A DNA stretch of 64,000 nucleotides from Pseudisothecium myosuroides (GCA_951799445.1 OX637293.1:19406001-19470000); one strand, 5' to 3'; positions 12,792 through 24,696 are shown, numbered from the stretch's first letter. Notes: generated by a model not told the origin, from the sequence alone. Translations and numbers: made by a program.

Positions 12792-13530
12792 CCCCTAAAG
12801 GACCAAGCTGCGTTTTTTGGCAACATAGCAATTTTGGGTAGCTCACTACAAATGGATTTTTTATTTTTTTTCTTTGAAAATTTTACACAATATATGCCCA
12901 AGGAGTAGCTTTAAGGCCCAACAATTTTTATAACTTTTGACTACATAGTTAAAAAGTTATTGCATGATATGTGATTTTCTTTGAACTTAGGGCAGCTCGG
13001 GCAGCTCAAAAAAATTCTTTAAAAATGACTTTAAAAAAAAATAAAATTGAAATTGTTTCTTTAGATTTATATATTTGTGGGAAGCTTTGAATCATTCAAT
13101 TTTGATCAATGAGTCAAAAGTTATGAATATTTTAAGTTTGCGGGTAGGTATGGTTTTTAAAGACTCCATGCCTACCTGCAAACTTAAAATCCTCATAACT
13201 TTTGACTCATTGATCAAAATTGAATGATTCAAAGCTTCCCACGAATATATAAATCTAAAGAAACAATTTCAATTTCAATTTTTTTTAAAGTCATTTTTAA
13301 AGAAATTTTTTGAGCTACCCGAGCTGCCCAAAGTTCAAAGAAAATCACATATCATGTAATAACTTTTTAACTATGTAGTCAAAAGTTATGAAAATTGTTG
13401 GGCCTTAAAGCTACTCCTTGGGCACATGTTGTGTAAAATTTTCAAAGAAAAAAATAAAAACTCCATTCATAGTGAGCTGCATGCTTAAAATTGCTATGTT
13501 GCCGAAAAACGCAACTTGGTCCTTTAGGGG
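12792..13530. mobile_element. Foldback TTAA element, family B
   Basis: TTAA lies at 12788-12791 and 13531-13534, and the ends are CCCCTAAAGGACCAAGCTGC and its complement. The two ~365-bp inverted arms meet around 13155-13170, with a few substitutions and small indels between arms (for example an extra GCAT in the right terminus). It is an older copy than 6666-7408 by arm divergence. Confidence 0.82.
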
Positions 13531-13534
13531 TTAA

Positions 13535-14330
13535 CTGGTCAACCTTTGCTTATATTGAAGAATGGATGATTTTTATATGATTTTTTGTGTGCAACTTTAT
13601 TGATGCTATATCCACATCATTGAATTGAGTTCAAGACATTTTAGTTGGTTTTTGATTTTATATAGGATAGTTTATCAAAAAATGGTACCATATACTATCT
13701 AGTATATTCCAATACTTTGATTTTTTTCTTTAAAACTTGATTTTGACATTCAAAACAATTTCTTTTTGATTTTGAGGAAAAATAATAATAAAAAACGAAG
13801 CTTCTAAAGTGTAGTTTCTACTCCACTTGGAAATTATGAATAATTCCTTAAAATAAGGACTTTCGTGAAGTTTGAAGTTGAGGATCTATTACCATGTTTC
13901 TAAATATGGAGTGACACAAAAAAATTACTGTATACTACAATGTTCTACACCATAATGCATTTCTATTTTAAAAAATTTAGATCTTCTGAACACAATTTGC
14001 ATTTCATTCGCATTTTCTACTTTTTTTCTTCAAAAGTTCATGACAATTTGAATTTTTATCACAAAAAATTTAGAAATTTAATGATAAATATTAGACAACT
14101 GATTTCATTTCTAAAAAATAAAACCAAAAAACTTCACTCATAAATAGCGAAGAAATGGAGGATACATAGCAAGGGACTTTCAAGTTTGACTACTACACGG
14201 TCATACACTCTAAAGGGACTTTCAAGTTTGATTACTACACAGTTTTAGGCTTTGAAAGGACCTTCGAGTTTGACTAATGCACGGTTATAGGCTCCATCCT
14301 TTTAGGCGGTAAAGTGTTGCAAATAAGTAT
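13535..14330. other. Intergenic with a minisatellite
   Basis: Nothing gene-like is seen. The last part holds a ~42-bp tandem repeat (14171-14298) immediately before the hAT-like MITE. Confidence 0.5.
14171..14298. repeat. Minisatellite, ~42-bp unit, 3 copies
   Basis: Three consecutive diverged units each start with AAGGGACTTTCAAGTTTGA or a variant and contain TACTACACGGT/CAGTT. Confidence 0.8.
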
Positions 14331-14338
14331 GATTGCAG

Positions 14339-14614
14339 CAGGGCTTTTTTTTGGCTTTCTAGTGCAGATTGCACCAGAAAATAATAATTTGGCTAGAAAA
14401 TGATGACAAACTGTGAAGTTTTTTGCCATAAAATTTCAAACTAAAAGAAAATCTAGGATGAAATTGCCAGATTGTAGATGAAAATATAAATATGGATATG
14501 TGATATGTGCTAATGTGATATTTTTGTAGATGAATGTTGAAATTTGGAACACCACCATAACATTTTATATCGCCATTTTGGCACTTCATAAAAAATGAAA
14601 AAAAACACAAACTG
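14339..14614. mobile_element. hAT-like MITE with perfect 8-bp target duplication
   Basis: The element starts CAGGGCTTTTTTTT and ends AAAAAAAACACAAACTG. It is flanked by identical GATTGCAG at 14331-14338 and 14615-14622. CAG-starting short imperfect inverted ends plus 8-bp duplications are the hAT superfamily signature. The 276-bp interior aligns with the element in CFAP70 intron 1 (33852-34205): CTAGGATGAAATTG/TTGGATAGAATCG, GTGATAT..GCTAAT, CACTTCATAAAAAATGA. No transposase is encoded. Confidence 0.85.
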
Positions 14615-14622
14615 GATTGCAG

Positions 14623-15254
14623 TACTCAATCTGTGCTGATTAGTGTGGCCAGTTCACAAAGGGCCTCACATGGCAATCCTTTTCCATGAATCCCCAAATT
14701 GCATCTCAAAACTGCCGAATACTTCGCTGATTTCGGCTCCATAACTGTCCGTCCATCTGTTCGTCATTGGAATGGCCATGGAATGCAATTGGAACTGAAG
14801 TTTTGTCTTTGTACATTCTGCTTGAATGCCCACTCTGGTCCTTCATGAGCAAGAACATTGCATCCTCCGTCTCCACTACTTGGGCTCTTCATGATTTTTG
14901 GGGTGGGTTCTAATTGTTCTTCAACTCTTTGTAATCCTCATCTTTAGATTTGATTAAGGTTGCAAATGAATTGAAGGAGGCCCAATTGGCAACAACTAAT
15001 GGGCTGGAGTTTTAATTGTATCCTTCATTCCCAATAATAATGCTATTATGATGGCCGATGCAAGTCAAGTCGGTCCTCTTGGATTTCCAATCATCTCACG
15101 CTCAGATGGTTGGGTGATAAACTTGAAATAAACACTGTAGACAAAAGTTCCATGGCCATTTTTTTTGGTCAATATACAATCAAAACTGCCATTTTCAATG
15201 AAAAATAAATAAATAAATAAAAATTCAAAAGTTTGTTTTTTTAACAAATCCAAC
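14623..15254. other. Intergenic, moderately GC-richer, no gene assigned
   Basis: 14640-15060 has base composition closer to coding DNA than its surroundings. Frames on both strands break within about 40 codons and no splice-bounded model emerges. Confidence 0.4.
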
Positions 15255-15865
15255 TGCAAGATCTTGCACTAGAGTGATATGAGAATGTGCGGAAGAAATT
15301 TCAAAAGTTTGATTGTGTCGATTACAAGATACTAGTGTTTAAAAAGAAGAAAATGAGTTTTAGTCTCCTAGCTTAACTAGAGTATAAGGCTTTGAATCCT
15401 CTCAATTTAAATTTTTTGTATTATAGATTGTATATATATTTTTTTAGTGTTAAAGAATTGAGTTGAGAGGTTGGGATTCTTTTTTAAAAATTTTAAGACT
15501 CATAATTTTCACTCTTTAAAAAATTGTTGAGTCAAAGTAAGTACACGACAGAAAGAAGAACTAAATTGTTGATACCGTAACTCTAAGATGGAATTGGAAT
15601 ATGCTAATCCCAACAATGAGATTGAAACCAAACTAAACCATGTGCAATTTTCTTTTAAATTCTTAAAATGAGTTCATAAACGGATCCAATACATTATTTC
15701 TCAAGAATTTGCAGCAATTGCTTATGAAACAAAAAGCCTCATAACTTTCACATCACTTATCCAAATGGAACGAATCAAATCTTTCCAAATAGAAAAAATA
15801 TAATATATAAGAAATAGTTTTTTAGAAAAATATTTCAATTTTTTGGGTGGCTCTCCCTTGCTTGT
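15255..15865 (+). mobile_element. Family C element fragment
   Basis: It shares CAAGATCTTGCAC..GTGATATGAGAATGTG, AGAATTGAGTTGAGAG and AATGGAACGAATCAAA..CTTTCC with the family C copy at 16610-17541, in the same orientation. Neither TTAA terminus is preserved. Confidence 0.55.
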
Positions 15866-16605
15866 ATTGGACTTATTGTGGTATCAATTTTGCTCCCAAG
15901 CTTTGATTGAAATAAAAATATATATTCCTAATAAATTAATAAATTTTCCTATCTTGGAAAAAAATTCAAAGAATCTTGCCAAAAATTGAGATCATAGGTA
16001 CCAACCTAAAGTAGGAACCACCGTTTGGAAAGTTTTTGGAGTTGCCATGATAATTTGCCTTTCTTTTTTGTAGAAGTAGCCAAATTTTTTTCTAAGGGCA
16101 CCGGTTGTATCCTCTCCATATCAAAATCTCCAAGGTTCATTCCCTCAAGTATCAAATTCTCACTAGCTACTTTCCTTCAACTTCAAATTTGCAAAGGCTA
16201 TAGTCCTCTTTCAAAGACAAGCCGGTTTTGAAACTAAATTCCAAATTTTATTACATTGGGCAGATATAGACAACGGAATAAGGGTTGGTCACCACAACCA
16301 ACCCTAAAGCAATATCTGACCCCAACTTGTCTAAGCATTCCAAAAAATTCAATAGCCAATTTTAAAACAAAATCTGCTTCATCCAAGAATATACCTGCTT
16401 CCATAACCCGGATATAAGCCTTAGGTTCAAAATGGCAAGTGGCTAAAATTTGATAATTTTATGAAAGTGACAACTTCATACCTACCTTTTATTTTTGCAC
16501 AATAGTTGGTTGCTACTCCTACCAATTTCATGCCTATTTTTGGATCTTCCATTTTTATATTCCAAATGGTTATTTTTCCAAACTAGAGCACTGCCTCACA
16601 ATGAA
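15866..16605. other. Intergenic, nothing recognised
   Basis: No gene, element end or RNA gene could be supported. The ORFs are short and composition-driven. Confidence 0.45.
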
Positions 16606-16609
16606 TTAA

Positions 16610-17541
16610 CCCCTAAAGGCCCAAGGTCTTTTTTCTGCCAAAAAACACTGAAAACTGCCATTTCTATAGCAAAAAGTTAAAAAAAGTTAAAATTGTTTTT
16701 TTTCCACATCTAACCGTAGGATCTTACACCTAATTGGTATGAGAATGTGTGGAAAAAATTTCAGAATTTTTGACCGCACAGATTGCAAGATATCTGCGTT
16801 TAAAGTGGAAAAAACAAGTTTTTCAGCACATTGCGGGACCAGATTTTTTGTCTTTAAACATTTTTAACTTAAAATTTTTGCACTACAGCGTTTTGAGCTT
16901 TAAATCTTTATAGTAGAGAATTGAGTTGAGAGTCTAGGAAAAAAAAAGAAACTCAAAAAAACTTAATTTTCATCCTTAAAAAATTGTTAAGTAGAAGTAG
17001 GTATGAGATAGAAGGAAAACCTAAAATATTAATATCTCTTAGATGGAATTAAAATGCACTAATCCCAATGGTGAGATTATTCTAGCAAGTAAACTAAACC
17101 ATTCCAAAAAAAAAGTTTTGAAAAATTTGAAAAATTGCATTCAGAAATGAGTCCTACAGTTATTTTTTTCAAGAAGATGCTCAAACTGCCCGAAAAACAA
17201 GAATGTCCATAACTTTCTCATAACATATCCAAATGAAATGAATAAAAGCTTTCTAGATAGACAAAAATATAATCTATGAGAAAAAAAATATTAAAAAAAA
17301 AATTCAAATTTTTGTCCATTTTTTTTTTGCTGCCCGGGCTGCCCCCCGTCCCCTGTTTTGAGCTTATTTGGTCATAACTTTTTTTCCCGGGCACCGATTG
17401 AGAAAAAAATTATATTCCCACGAAGCTTATCAGTTTTTCTATCTCCAAAAAAAATTTCAAAAAATCAGAACACAATTTCAGCCCGTAGGTACCTGCCCGA
17501 AAACGCATTTGTCCCCCGAAGGGACAACGGGCTTTTAGGGG
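16610..17541 (+). mobile_element. TTAA-flanked element, family C (complete)
   Basis: TTAA lies at 16606-16609 and 17542-17545. The left end is CCCCTAAAGGCCCAAGG; the right end reads GACAACGGGCTTTTAGGGG. The 932-bp interior has no transposase. It lies head-on to another family C copy starting 290 bp downstream. GC-rich patches near the right end (GCCCGGGCTGCCC) contrast with the AT-rich body. Confidence 0.75.
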
Positions 17542-17830
17542 TTAACATGAGGTTTTTCCTAAACATTGGTAGAGACACCCAAAACTGCCACCTTTTCTAT
17601 TGTGGACAATTTTTATTAGTAGACTAGTGAAGCTTTTACATTTTTTCATTGACAAGAGATAGGAAATTTCAATGCACTAAAGAATGCATCATTTGGATAT
17701 TGTATGCAAATGTTATAAAAGGTCAATTTTTTTTTTGATAAATGTTTAAGAACTATTTCCTCAAGAGTAGGTATATATATTGACTTAGGAAATGTAATCA
17801 TTATGACCATCTCATCAAATGGCGCTTTAA

Positions 17831-18738
17831 TCCCTAAAGGCCCAAAGTCCCCTCGGAAGACACTTGGGATTTCGGGCAGGCTCGTGTGACCTGAAATTTT
17901 AAGCTGATTTTTTGAAACTCTTTTTGAAGATAGGGAATCACATTAGCTTTCTAAAAATATATTTTTTTTTTTAAATTGGTGCCTGGGAGCAAAAGTTTTG
18001 CCATCCGAAGTCTTAAAAGCAGTTCGCCGGGTAGAAAAAAAAAATGATTTAAAAAAAAAAAAATTCCTCAAAGATTATGTTTTTGTCTACATCTGAAGCT
18101 TTGATTCATTCTATTTGGACTAAAAATGAGAAAGTTATGGACAATCTTGTTTTTCGGGCAATCTAAGCGTCTTCTTCAAAAAACAACTAATAAAATTCAA
18201 TTTTGAATGCAATTTTCAAAAAAATTCAATTTTTTCTTTTTGACAAGGTTAACTTTGTTTTCAAGAACAATCCCTTGGTTGGGATTATGGTGTTTTAATT
18301 CCATGTAAGAGCTATTAAAGATTTAGTGTTTTGTTCAATTTTGGACCTACTCCTATTTAACAATTTTTTTATATGTGAAAATCAAGATTTGACATTTTGA
18401 AATTTTTTCCTCCATCTCTCAACTCAAATTTTCAATATAAAAAAATTTAACTGTGGTGTGTAGTGCAAAAAAATTCTACAAATGGCGGTCAAAGTCATCT
18501 GAAATTGCAAACCAGAGTTCAAAAAAACTTATTTTTCCAACTTCAATTGCTAATATCTTCCAATCCGTGTCATGGTGAAACTTCATGAAATTTTTACCAC
18601 ATGATTTGAAACAAGTGAAGTACAAGATCCTATGGTTAGATTCTAAAAAAATGTATTTTTTTGTTTCTTGAATGATCGTAGCAGAAATGGCAGTTTTCAG
18701 TGGTTTCGGAGCCAGAAAATGCCTTGGGCCTTTAGGGG
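17831..18738 (-). mobile_element. TTAA-flanked element, family C (complete, inverted)
   Basis: TTAA lies at 17827-17830 and 18739-18742. The ends are TCCCTAAAGGCCCAAAG and TTGGGCCTTTAGGGG. Relative to 16610-17541 it is reverse-complemented: its right end matches that copy's left end (GCAGTTTTCAGTG complement), and its left end matches that copy's right end. Confidence 0.75.
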
Positions 18739-18742
18739 TTAA

Positions 18743-19106
18743 GTCACAATGCAATTTTGGATGTCCCTATTTTAAACCCAAATAGGAAATTTAGAATGCA
18801 ATCTTCTTTTAAAACTTTGTTGTACATTTTATTGGTGATTAAAAAGGATTCAAGATTTCCTAGAAAGTGTTTTTTTGGACATTGTACAAATAAACTATGA
18901 ATCTGAATTCAAAATATATCTAAAATCAACTCTAGAGCCTAATAGTTTAGAAGTTGTACATTTTAGGCCAAGAAAATGTAGGGTTCAGTTTTGCAACAAG
19001 GTCACTTTTGTAGCACATTATCTTACATGCATTTTAATGAAATTTAGACTCTAACAAAGATATTAAGCATAAACAAACTGAAATAGAGGATACCATTCTT
19101 GCCACT
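18743..19106. other. Short intergenic gap, nothing seen
   Basis: AT-rich spacer between two TTAA elements with no feature recognised. Confidence 0.4.
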
Positions 19107-19110
19107 TTAA

Positions 19111-20040
19111 TCCCTATATGACCAAGCTGCATTTTTTGGCAACATAGGAATTTGGGGCAGCTTACTACGAATGGAGTTTTTATTTATTTTTCTTTGAAAT
19201 TTTCACACAACATGTGGACAAGGTATTTCTTTAAAGCCCAATAAATTTCATAAATTTTGACTACATGGTTAAAAAATTATTGTATGATATATAGTTTCTT
19301 TCTCAACTTGGACAATCTGGGCACAACAAAAAAAATTACCTTTTTTAGAAATATATATTTGAAATTGGTTTTCTAGGTTTATATATACGTAGAAAGCTAT
19401 GAATCATTCCATTTTGATCAATGAGATAAAAGTTACAAAGAGTTTTGGTTTACAGGAAGTTAAAGATTCTCTACTCTAAAATAAACTTTGAAGTCCTTTA
19501 TTTTACTCAATCAATTTTCAATATTTTTACAAAAAAATAAAATCAAAGGATGTAGATTGTTTATTACAACATTACAACCATTGGGATTGGCATTTTTCAA
19601 TTCCATAACTAAATTCTTAACAATTTAGTATTTTGAATCATTCTCTAATTCATTCTGCTTACTATTTGTTTCCTATATGTTGTACAATTCCAAAATGATC
19701 TAAATTTTTCAAGCATGTGGCCAAATTGCATTGAAGAATGAATCCAAAGAAGCACCACCATTTTAGACATTTTTTCATATAAATGTGAGCCTGTGAAGTG
19801 CAGCTGCTCTATTTTTTGCAAGGCCAAAACAATTTTTTTGTCAACTCAAACGCTAATATCTTGCAATCCACATGGTGAAATTTCTCTGAAATTTTTGCAC
19901 ATCTTTTCAAACCAACATACTACGAGATCCTATGGTTGCATGTGTCCAAAAATGTTTTTTTAATCAATTTTGGTACTTTGTCCTAGAAATGACAATTTTG
20001 GAGCGTTTTTGGTGAAAACATCGTCCAAAAACTTTAGGGG
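19111..20040 (+). mobile_element. TTAA-flanked element, family A (complete copy)
   Basis: TTAA lies at 19107-19110 and 20041-20044. The left end is TCCCTATATGACCAAGCTGC; the right end is GTCCAAAAACTTTAGGGG. It has the same 930-bp length and order of blocks as 3287-4216 and, reversed, 1-918. There is no coding capacity. Confidence 0.78.
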
Positions 20041-20044
20041 TTAA

Positions 20045-20534
20045 TACTAAAAGATTAATGAAGAGACATACATTTATATGTATATAAAGGTTTGTCTGTA
20101 ATTTACATACTTTCCTATATGTATATATGAGCTTACATCTATATATGTGGATGAAATGTGAAAATGTGGATGAAATTTAAATTATTCATCCAAAAGAATG
20201 TACATGCATCCCCAGAAAACAATAATATCCTTAAAATATATATCAATCAAATCAGCGATTCCATCCACTGAAAATGGGAGCATATATCACCTCATATTCC
20301 CTCAAATAAAAATTGTATTGCTTTTGAGCAAAATATCTCTCAAAAATCACACTCTGGATTCCACGCAGGCCAGGAATGGGTCAAATTATGTTTCTCAAAG
20401 ATCAATTGAAGAAGCACCCATACCAAGCAAAGAGTATTGTTCTTGAAGCTTGGAGGTGGTGATGCTCAATTTGGGGGGTCCAAGGTGACATTTTCTGGAT
20501 ATAATGTGTGTGTGCATGTAGAATCTGAGAGTCA
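20045..20534. other. Intergenic, nothing recognised
   Basis: It contains ATATGTATATAT-type low complexity and short ORFs only. Confidence 0.4.
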
Positions 20535-20536
20535 TA

Positions 20537-20762
20537 AGGTAGGTATCCCCAAACCGCCACTGAACTTAAAGCGCCATCTTCATTGTGTGTACATCTCCAA
20601 AATCACTCATGTACCTCTGTGGAAGAAACGCTTTTAGAACCAAACTTTGTTCCTTCATAACTTTTGCGTACTACTAGTATCCAAATGTTGTGTTCTTTGG
20701 GGCGTTGGAACCTCCTTTCCCTTGCCAATTAATAAGAATATAGAAGAATGGGATACCTACCT
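20537..20762. mobile_element. TA-flanked MITE, AGGTAGGTATCCC subfamily
   Basis: The inverted ends AGGTAGGTATCCC and GGGATACCTACCT are flanked by TA at 20535-20536 and 20763-20764. It is 226 bp long. The first seven terminal bases equal those of the AGGTAGGAGG family, but the interior differs, so it is treated as a sister subfamily. A diverged possible relative lies at 31036-31260. Confidence 0.72.
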
Positions 20763-20764
20763 TA

Positions 20765-21866
20765 TTTGCCTTGTACCCAGGTAGGAAGTGAGAGAGCTGA
20801 ATTGTTGCTGGGTTGTTGCAGCACTGGTGCATCAAAACGTGGTGGGCATGATATCTGAATCCCCTCACAAGCCGAGTTCCATTTTATACAATGCAATTAT
20901 TCAGTCCTTCACATATATCCCTGTACCTGAACAAAGCCAAAATCAATGTACTGTCTACTCCCGTCGGTCCGTGTTGTCTAGTCCTAGTCTTACTGTCTTG
21001 TGTGTCTTGGTTCTCCTGTCATGCCACTTGTGGCTGATGGGCTTTGTATTTTTACCTCTCTGCAATGGAACTAGTTTCTTTTGTTTCAAAAAAAATGAAA
21101 AATCAATGTACTACAAACCAAGTGGACAGAATTCAATTCCAGTTTGGGGTTCCCAAGTGCACCACATATTGCCATCCAACTGCATTTCCAACCGATTGGA
21201 GTTGTTGTTGCGTTTTTGGTGCATGTGGATGGTCTTCGCCGACCGCACAGCCGCTTGCCTTGGCTTCTTCTTCCCGTGGCTTGCTCCAGGACTGAGATCC
21301 ACATGCGAATCCAGCGTGGCTATGCAGCAGGTGTCCTCAAGTGTCGCCCACAACCATTGGGTTGGGTTGGGTTTTGGTTTGCATTTGCATGAGTGGGTCG
21401 AGGTGGGCAGGCGGGCGAGTGGGCCGACCCAATTGATGGATCCCAAACTCCCCCCCGGAGAGGGCGGGACATGTGGGGACCGATGGATGGAAGTGGAAGT
21501 GTGAGGGGACGAAACGACAACATGATGATGGCAAGTGAAGTTGAGCACAAGAAGAAAGAAAGAAAGCACTCCAGGGCACAGCCAAGGGGGTTGCAAGGCA
21601 GCAGTGGAGCAAGGGAGGCAGGCTGTCCCGGGTTGTCTGTCCTGCAGCTACTCATGAGGGAGAGGGGCACTGTCTATTGTTAGCCACTTCGGGGGTACCA
21701 CAATCCCACATGGGGGCTCGAAAGAGAAACAGTGGGTGGATGGATCTTGGAAACTGTCCCTCTCACGGGAGCAACTAAGCGCCAACACTGAACTCGGCTT
21801 TCAAAAAAAAAGAACTCAACACCTCAAGGGAGAGAACAAGAGACCATGTAAGCTTTATATATAATG
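20765..21866. other. GC-rich island with overlapping ORFs, no confirmed gene
   Basis: About 20780-21830 is markedly GC-richer than the flanks, so long frames stay open on both strands (up to 238 codons on + at 20788-21504 and 161 on -). The products share no recognisable domain, contain many Cys/Trp/His, and overlap in several frames, which argues against all of them being real. It could be a promoter or 5' exon region of an unseen gene, or a captured fragment. Confidence 0.35.
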
Positions 21867-21868
21867 TA

Positions 21869-22184
21869 AGGTAGGAGGTCCAGAAATGGAGCATCTAAGC
21901 GCTGAGACTGAATTTTGGGGAGGTAAAACACATCTTGAAATATTTTTCAGTAAATTTTCTTTGAAAGACAAGTGGAATTGAAATCTAACCCAAGTCGTTT
22001 CATATTTTTTGGACCTTTATGGAATTAGTTACAAATTTTTGAAGTTGGAAAAAAGTGTGTCATTTGTGGTCATCAAAATGGACCACCTCCTGAAATGTGC
22101 ATAGGTGGTACATTGAAGAAAGCAAAATGTACCTCTGAGTCATGTTCCATTTTAATGCCCGCTCCGTTTTACAGCCTCCTACCT
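21869..22184. mobile_element. TA-flanked MITE with AGGTAGGAGG ends
   Basis: The inverted ends AGGTAGGAGGTCC and GCCTCCTACCT lie between TA at 21867-21868 and 22185-22186. It is 316 bp long. Inner blocks GAATTTTGGGGAGGTAAAAC and TCATATTTTTTGGA are shared with 8801-9128. Confidence 0.8.
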
Positions 22185-22186
22185 TA

Positions 22187-22674
22187 TTTGGGACATGGGA
22201 CGTAGCGGGAAAGGTGACTTGGAAATGAGGTTTCTGTAATAAAAGAAATGTGTTGAATCTGCTAACAATCTAAGCGCATTTTGTCTGCTAAACTTCTGTG
22301 ACGTATGACATTTTTTTCTGCTAACGGAGGCAACCCATTTTTTTATCACTTGTGCCGATCTGACCATCTGTAGGGCAAAGTTTCTTCACTCGGTAAATTT
22401 TCCCATGTGTGGAAGTAGAGTAGGTTTTGATAATTTTTCAACTTTTTATTTCTCAAAACATAATTATTTTGAATTTTTTAGGGGAAGATTCTATTCTTCC
22501 CATACCGGTGATATGGGGCTTGCTATTTTTGACTATGGGCTGAAAAGAAAATTGACCAAGCGGTGGTTGCAATGTTGAGAGTCTTGTAGCCAATCAAAAT
22601 GTGCCACAGCTGTCTTGGGAACCACACCATAATCACTGTTCTTCTCCTCCTTCACTGAAAGAGAGCAGTCTACA
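22187..22674. other. Spacer between MITEs, nothing seen
   Basis: Unique-looking DNA. The 62-codon - strand ORF has no support. Confidence 0.4.
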
Positions 22675-22676
22675 TA

Positions 22677-23087
22677 AGGTAGGAGGTGCAGAAAGCGACC
22701 CTTTAAGGGCTGATCCGCCTTTTTCGCAGGTTTCCATGGACAAAATGATTTTTAGCTCATTTTTCAGAGAAAGAAAAATAGATTTGGAACACAAACACAA
22801 GTGGTTTCATATTTTTCTAAGCATTTTTGAATTACTTATGAATTTTCAAAGATTCAAGTTACAGGCACCTATTTGTGACCATAGGTGTCCCAAAATTTGT
22901 CCCCTTGTGACTTGTAAAGAGATGTGCGGAAACCAAAGACAATGATTGGCTCTTGCAATTAAAAAAACAAATTTTCTTGAATTCATTAAGGGACCAAAGA
23001 AGTCCATTTAAGGATCACCTTGCATCCATTCTACAAGTACCTATAGGACGGTCTGAAGAAGAGGGGCGGAATTGGAGCCACCTACCT
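22677..23087. mobile_element. TA-flanked MITE with AGGTAGGAGG ends (diverged)
   Basis: The ends AGGTAGGAGGTGC and GCCACCTACCT are flanked by TA at 22675-22676 and 23088-23089. It is 411 bp, longer and more diverged inside than its neighbours but with the same GTGGTTTCATATTTTTC-type block. Confidence 0.65.
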
Positions 23088-23147
23088 TAGCCAGAATCAC
23101 TTGGGGGGGTGATCAGGAATGGGTTGCCTCCTATACATAAATTGCTA

Positions 23148-23463
23148 AGGTAGGAGGCTCGAACTCCAACAGGGCATTTTGAACCGAACATGACACAAAA
23201 GTACATTTTGCTTTCTTCAATTTACCAAAATGTACAAAAGGTGTACATTCTAGGAGGTGGTCGCTTTTAGAGCCCTATGGCATTTCAAACTTCAAAATTT
23301 CATAACTAATTCCACAAAGCTCCAAAAAATATGAAACAACTTGGGTTAGATGCCATTTCCTCTTGTCTTTCAAGAAAAATCAACTGAAAAATATTTCAAG
23401 ATGTTTTACCTCCCCAAAATTCAGTTTCAGCGCTTAGATGGTCGTATTATGGACCTCCTACCT
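23148..23463. mobile_element. TA-flanked MITE with AGGTAGGAGG ends (inverted copy)
   Basis: The ends AGGTAGGAGGCTCG and ATGGACCTCCTACCT lie between TA at 23146-23147 and 23464-23465. At 316 bp it has the same length as 21869-22184, in opposite orientation. Confidence 0.8.
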
Positions 23464-23465
23464 TA

Positions 23466-24696
23466 CCGTTTTTTTTTTAAAATTCCACCAGCTAACCATG
23501 AACTAACCTGCGACCTGCGACTCTCCCCAAGCATTGGTTTAGATAATGCACTTGCAGAAGATGCTGATGTTAGTCTTCAAGACTTGACAGACAAACTGCT
23601 CAACATTCCATCCAAAGCAAATCAAAGGACAATGTCCGCAATCATGGGTGAAATAAGCAACAGGTCTTTCATTCATTTGTATGAAAATATTTTTTTAAAT
23701 TTTAAATTTTAAAAATAAAATTAGCAACAAGTACTACAGTACTGACTGCAGCTTTCCCCTTTCCCAGCTTTGAGTGGGTTTTGTTTTGTGAGAGTTCCAT
23801 TGTTGGTGTTTCACTTCTTGTAAGGTAACTGATCCCCTCGGCTGGACTCTTTGCCAATCTAACTTCCAGTTTTCGAAATTGGCACTCAGAGAATGCGTTG
23901 GGGGCAGGAGGTTGCCTCCACTTCTCTTACGAAACTCCCACATCTAGCACTCTTTTTCTTCATTACACCTCTACAATACTTTCTGCTTAGCGTAGCACGC
24001 CTTGACTACTAGCTTCCTGAGTGGTCAATCCAAATCATTTGTGATCTTGAGAAGCACATGGGGAACCACGTAAATAAGATGTTTGATTTTTTGGAAATAA
24101 TATGGCTTTTTTTGTTTTTATCGTATGCTTTTCTTTGTAAATTAATATAATTATTTTGAGAGGGTATGCATGATGATAAACCTCATAGACTGTGAGCAAA
24201 CAAATGAATATGCGGCTGTGGAGTCATGGACCATCAGTGAGGAGCAACTTAGTAGTACCAGAATCTTATTGGCAAATACTAACAGTCTCAATGATTTTGA
24301 AACGAGAAAACAAGCAAGTCCCTCAAACTACTTGTCCTTGTCCATAATGACATTAGGCCTTTTTGATCACATAACTTAGAGTTGTACATTTCACTTAAGA
24401 AGAAAGATTACATGGCACAAAACACTTATTAATAACTGAGATCACACTAACAACTAAGCTAATCCACCAGAATCCCGACTAAGGCGAAACAAGTTGGGAA
24501 GTTGGGATTGTGTGTCTCTGCACTGGTTGGGGTTACATTTTGATATTTGAGAGGGTCGAAACATTTGATACTAAGTAAGTTAATGAAGGAGGATCTACGA
24601 TCAATGTCGGAAAAAGGTAGTTGGATTAGAGTTAGTTCTCATGTTGAAAGATAACAGCAATATATTATCACAAAAGACATTCAAAAACCTCCACTA
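23466..24696. other. Intergenic with a possible isolated exon
   Basis: 23559-23661 looks like an internal exon. It has acceptor CACTTGCAG, an open + frame encoding a polar segment including SLQDLTDKLLNIPSKANQRT, and donor AACAG|GTCTTT. A second coding-like frame lies at 24170-24379. I cannot join them or name a product, and both may be remnants. Confidence 0.3.

Noticed and set aside
20788..21504. 238-codon + strand ORF
   Set aside because: It lies in a GC-rich island where several frames on both strands are open at once. There is no domain, and its composition (many Cys, Trp, His) is unlike a conserved protein.
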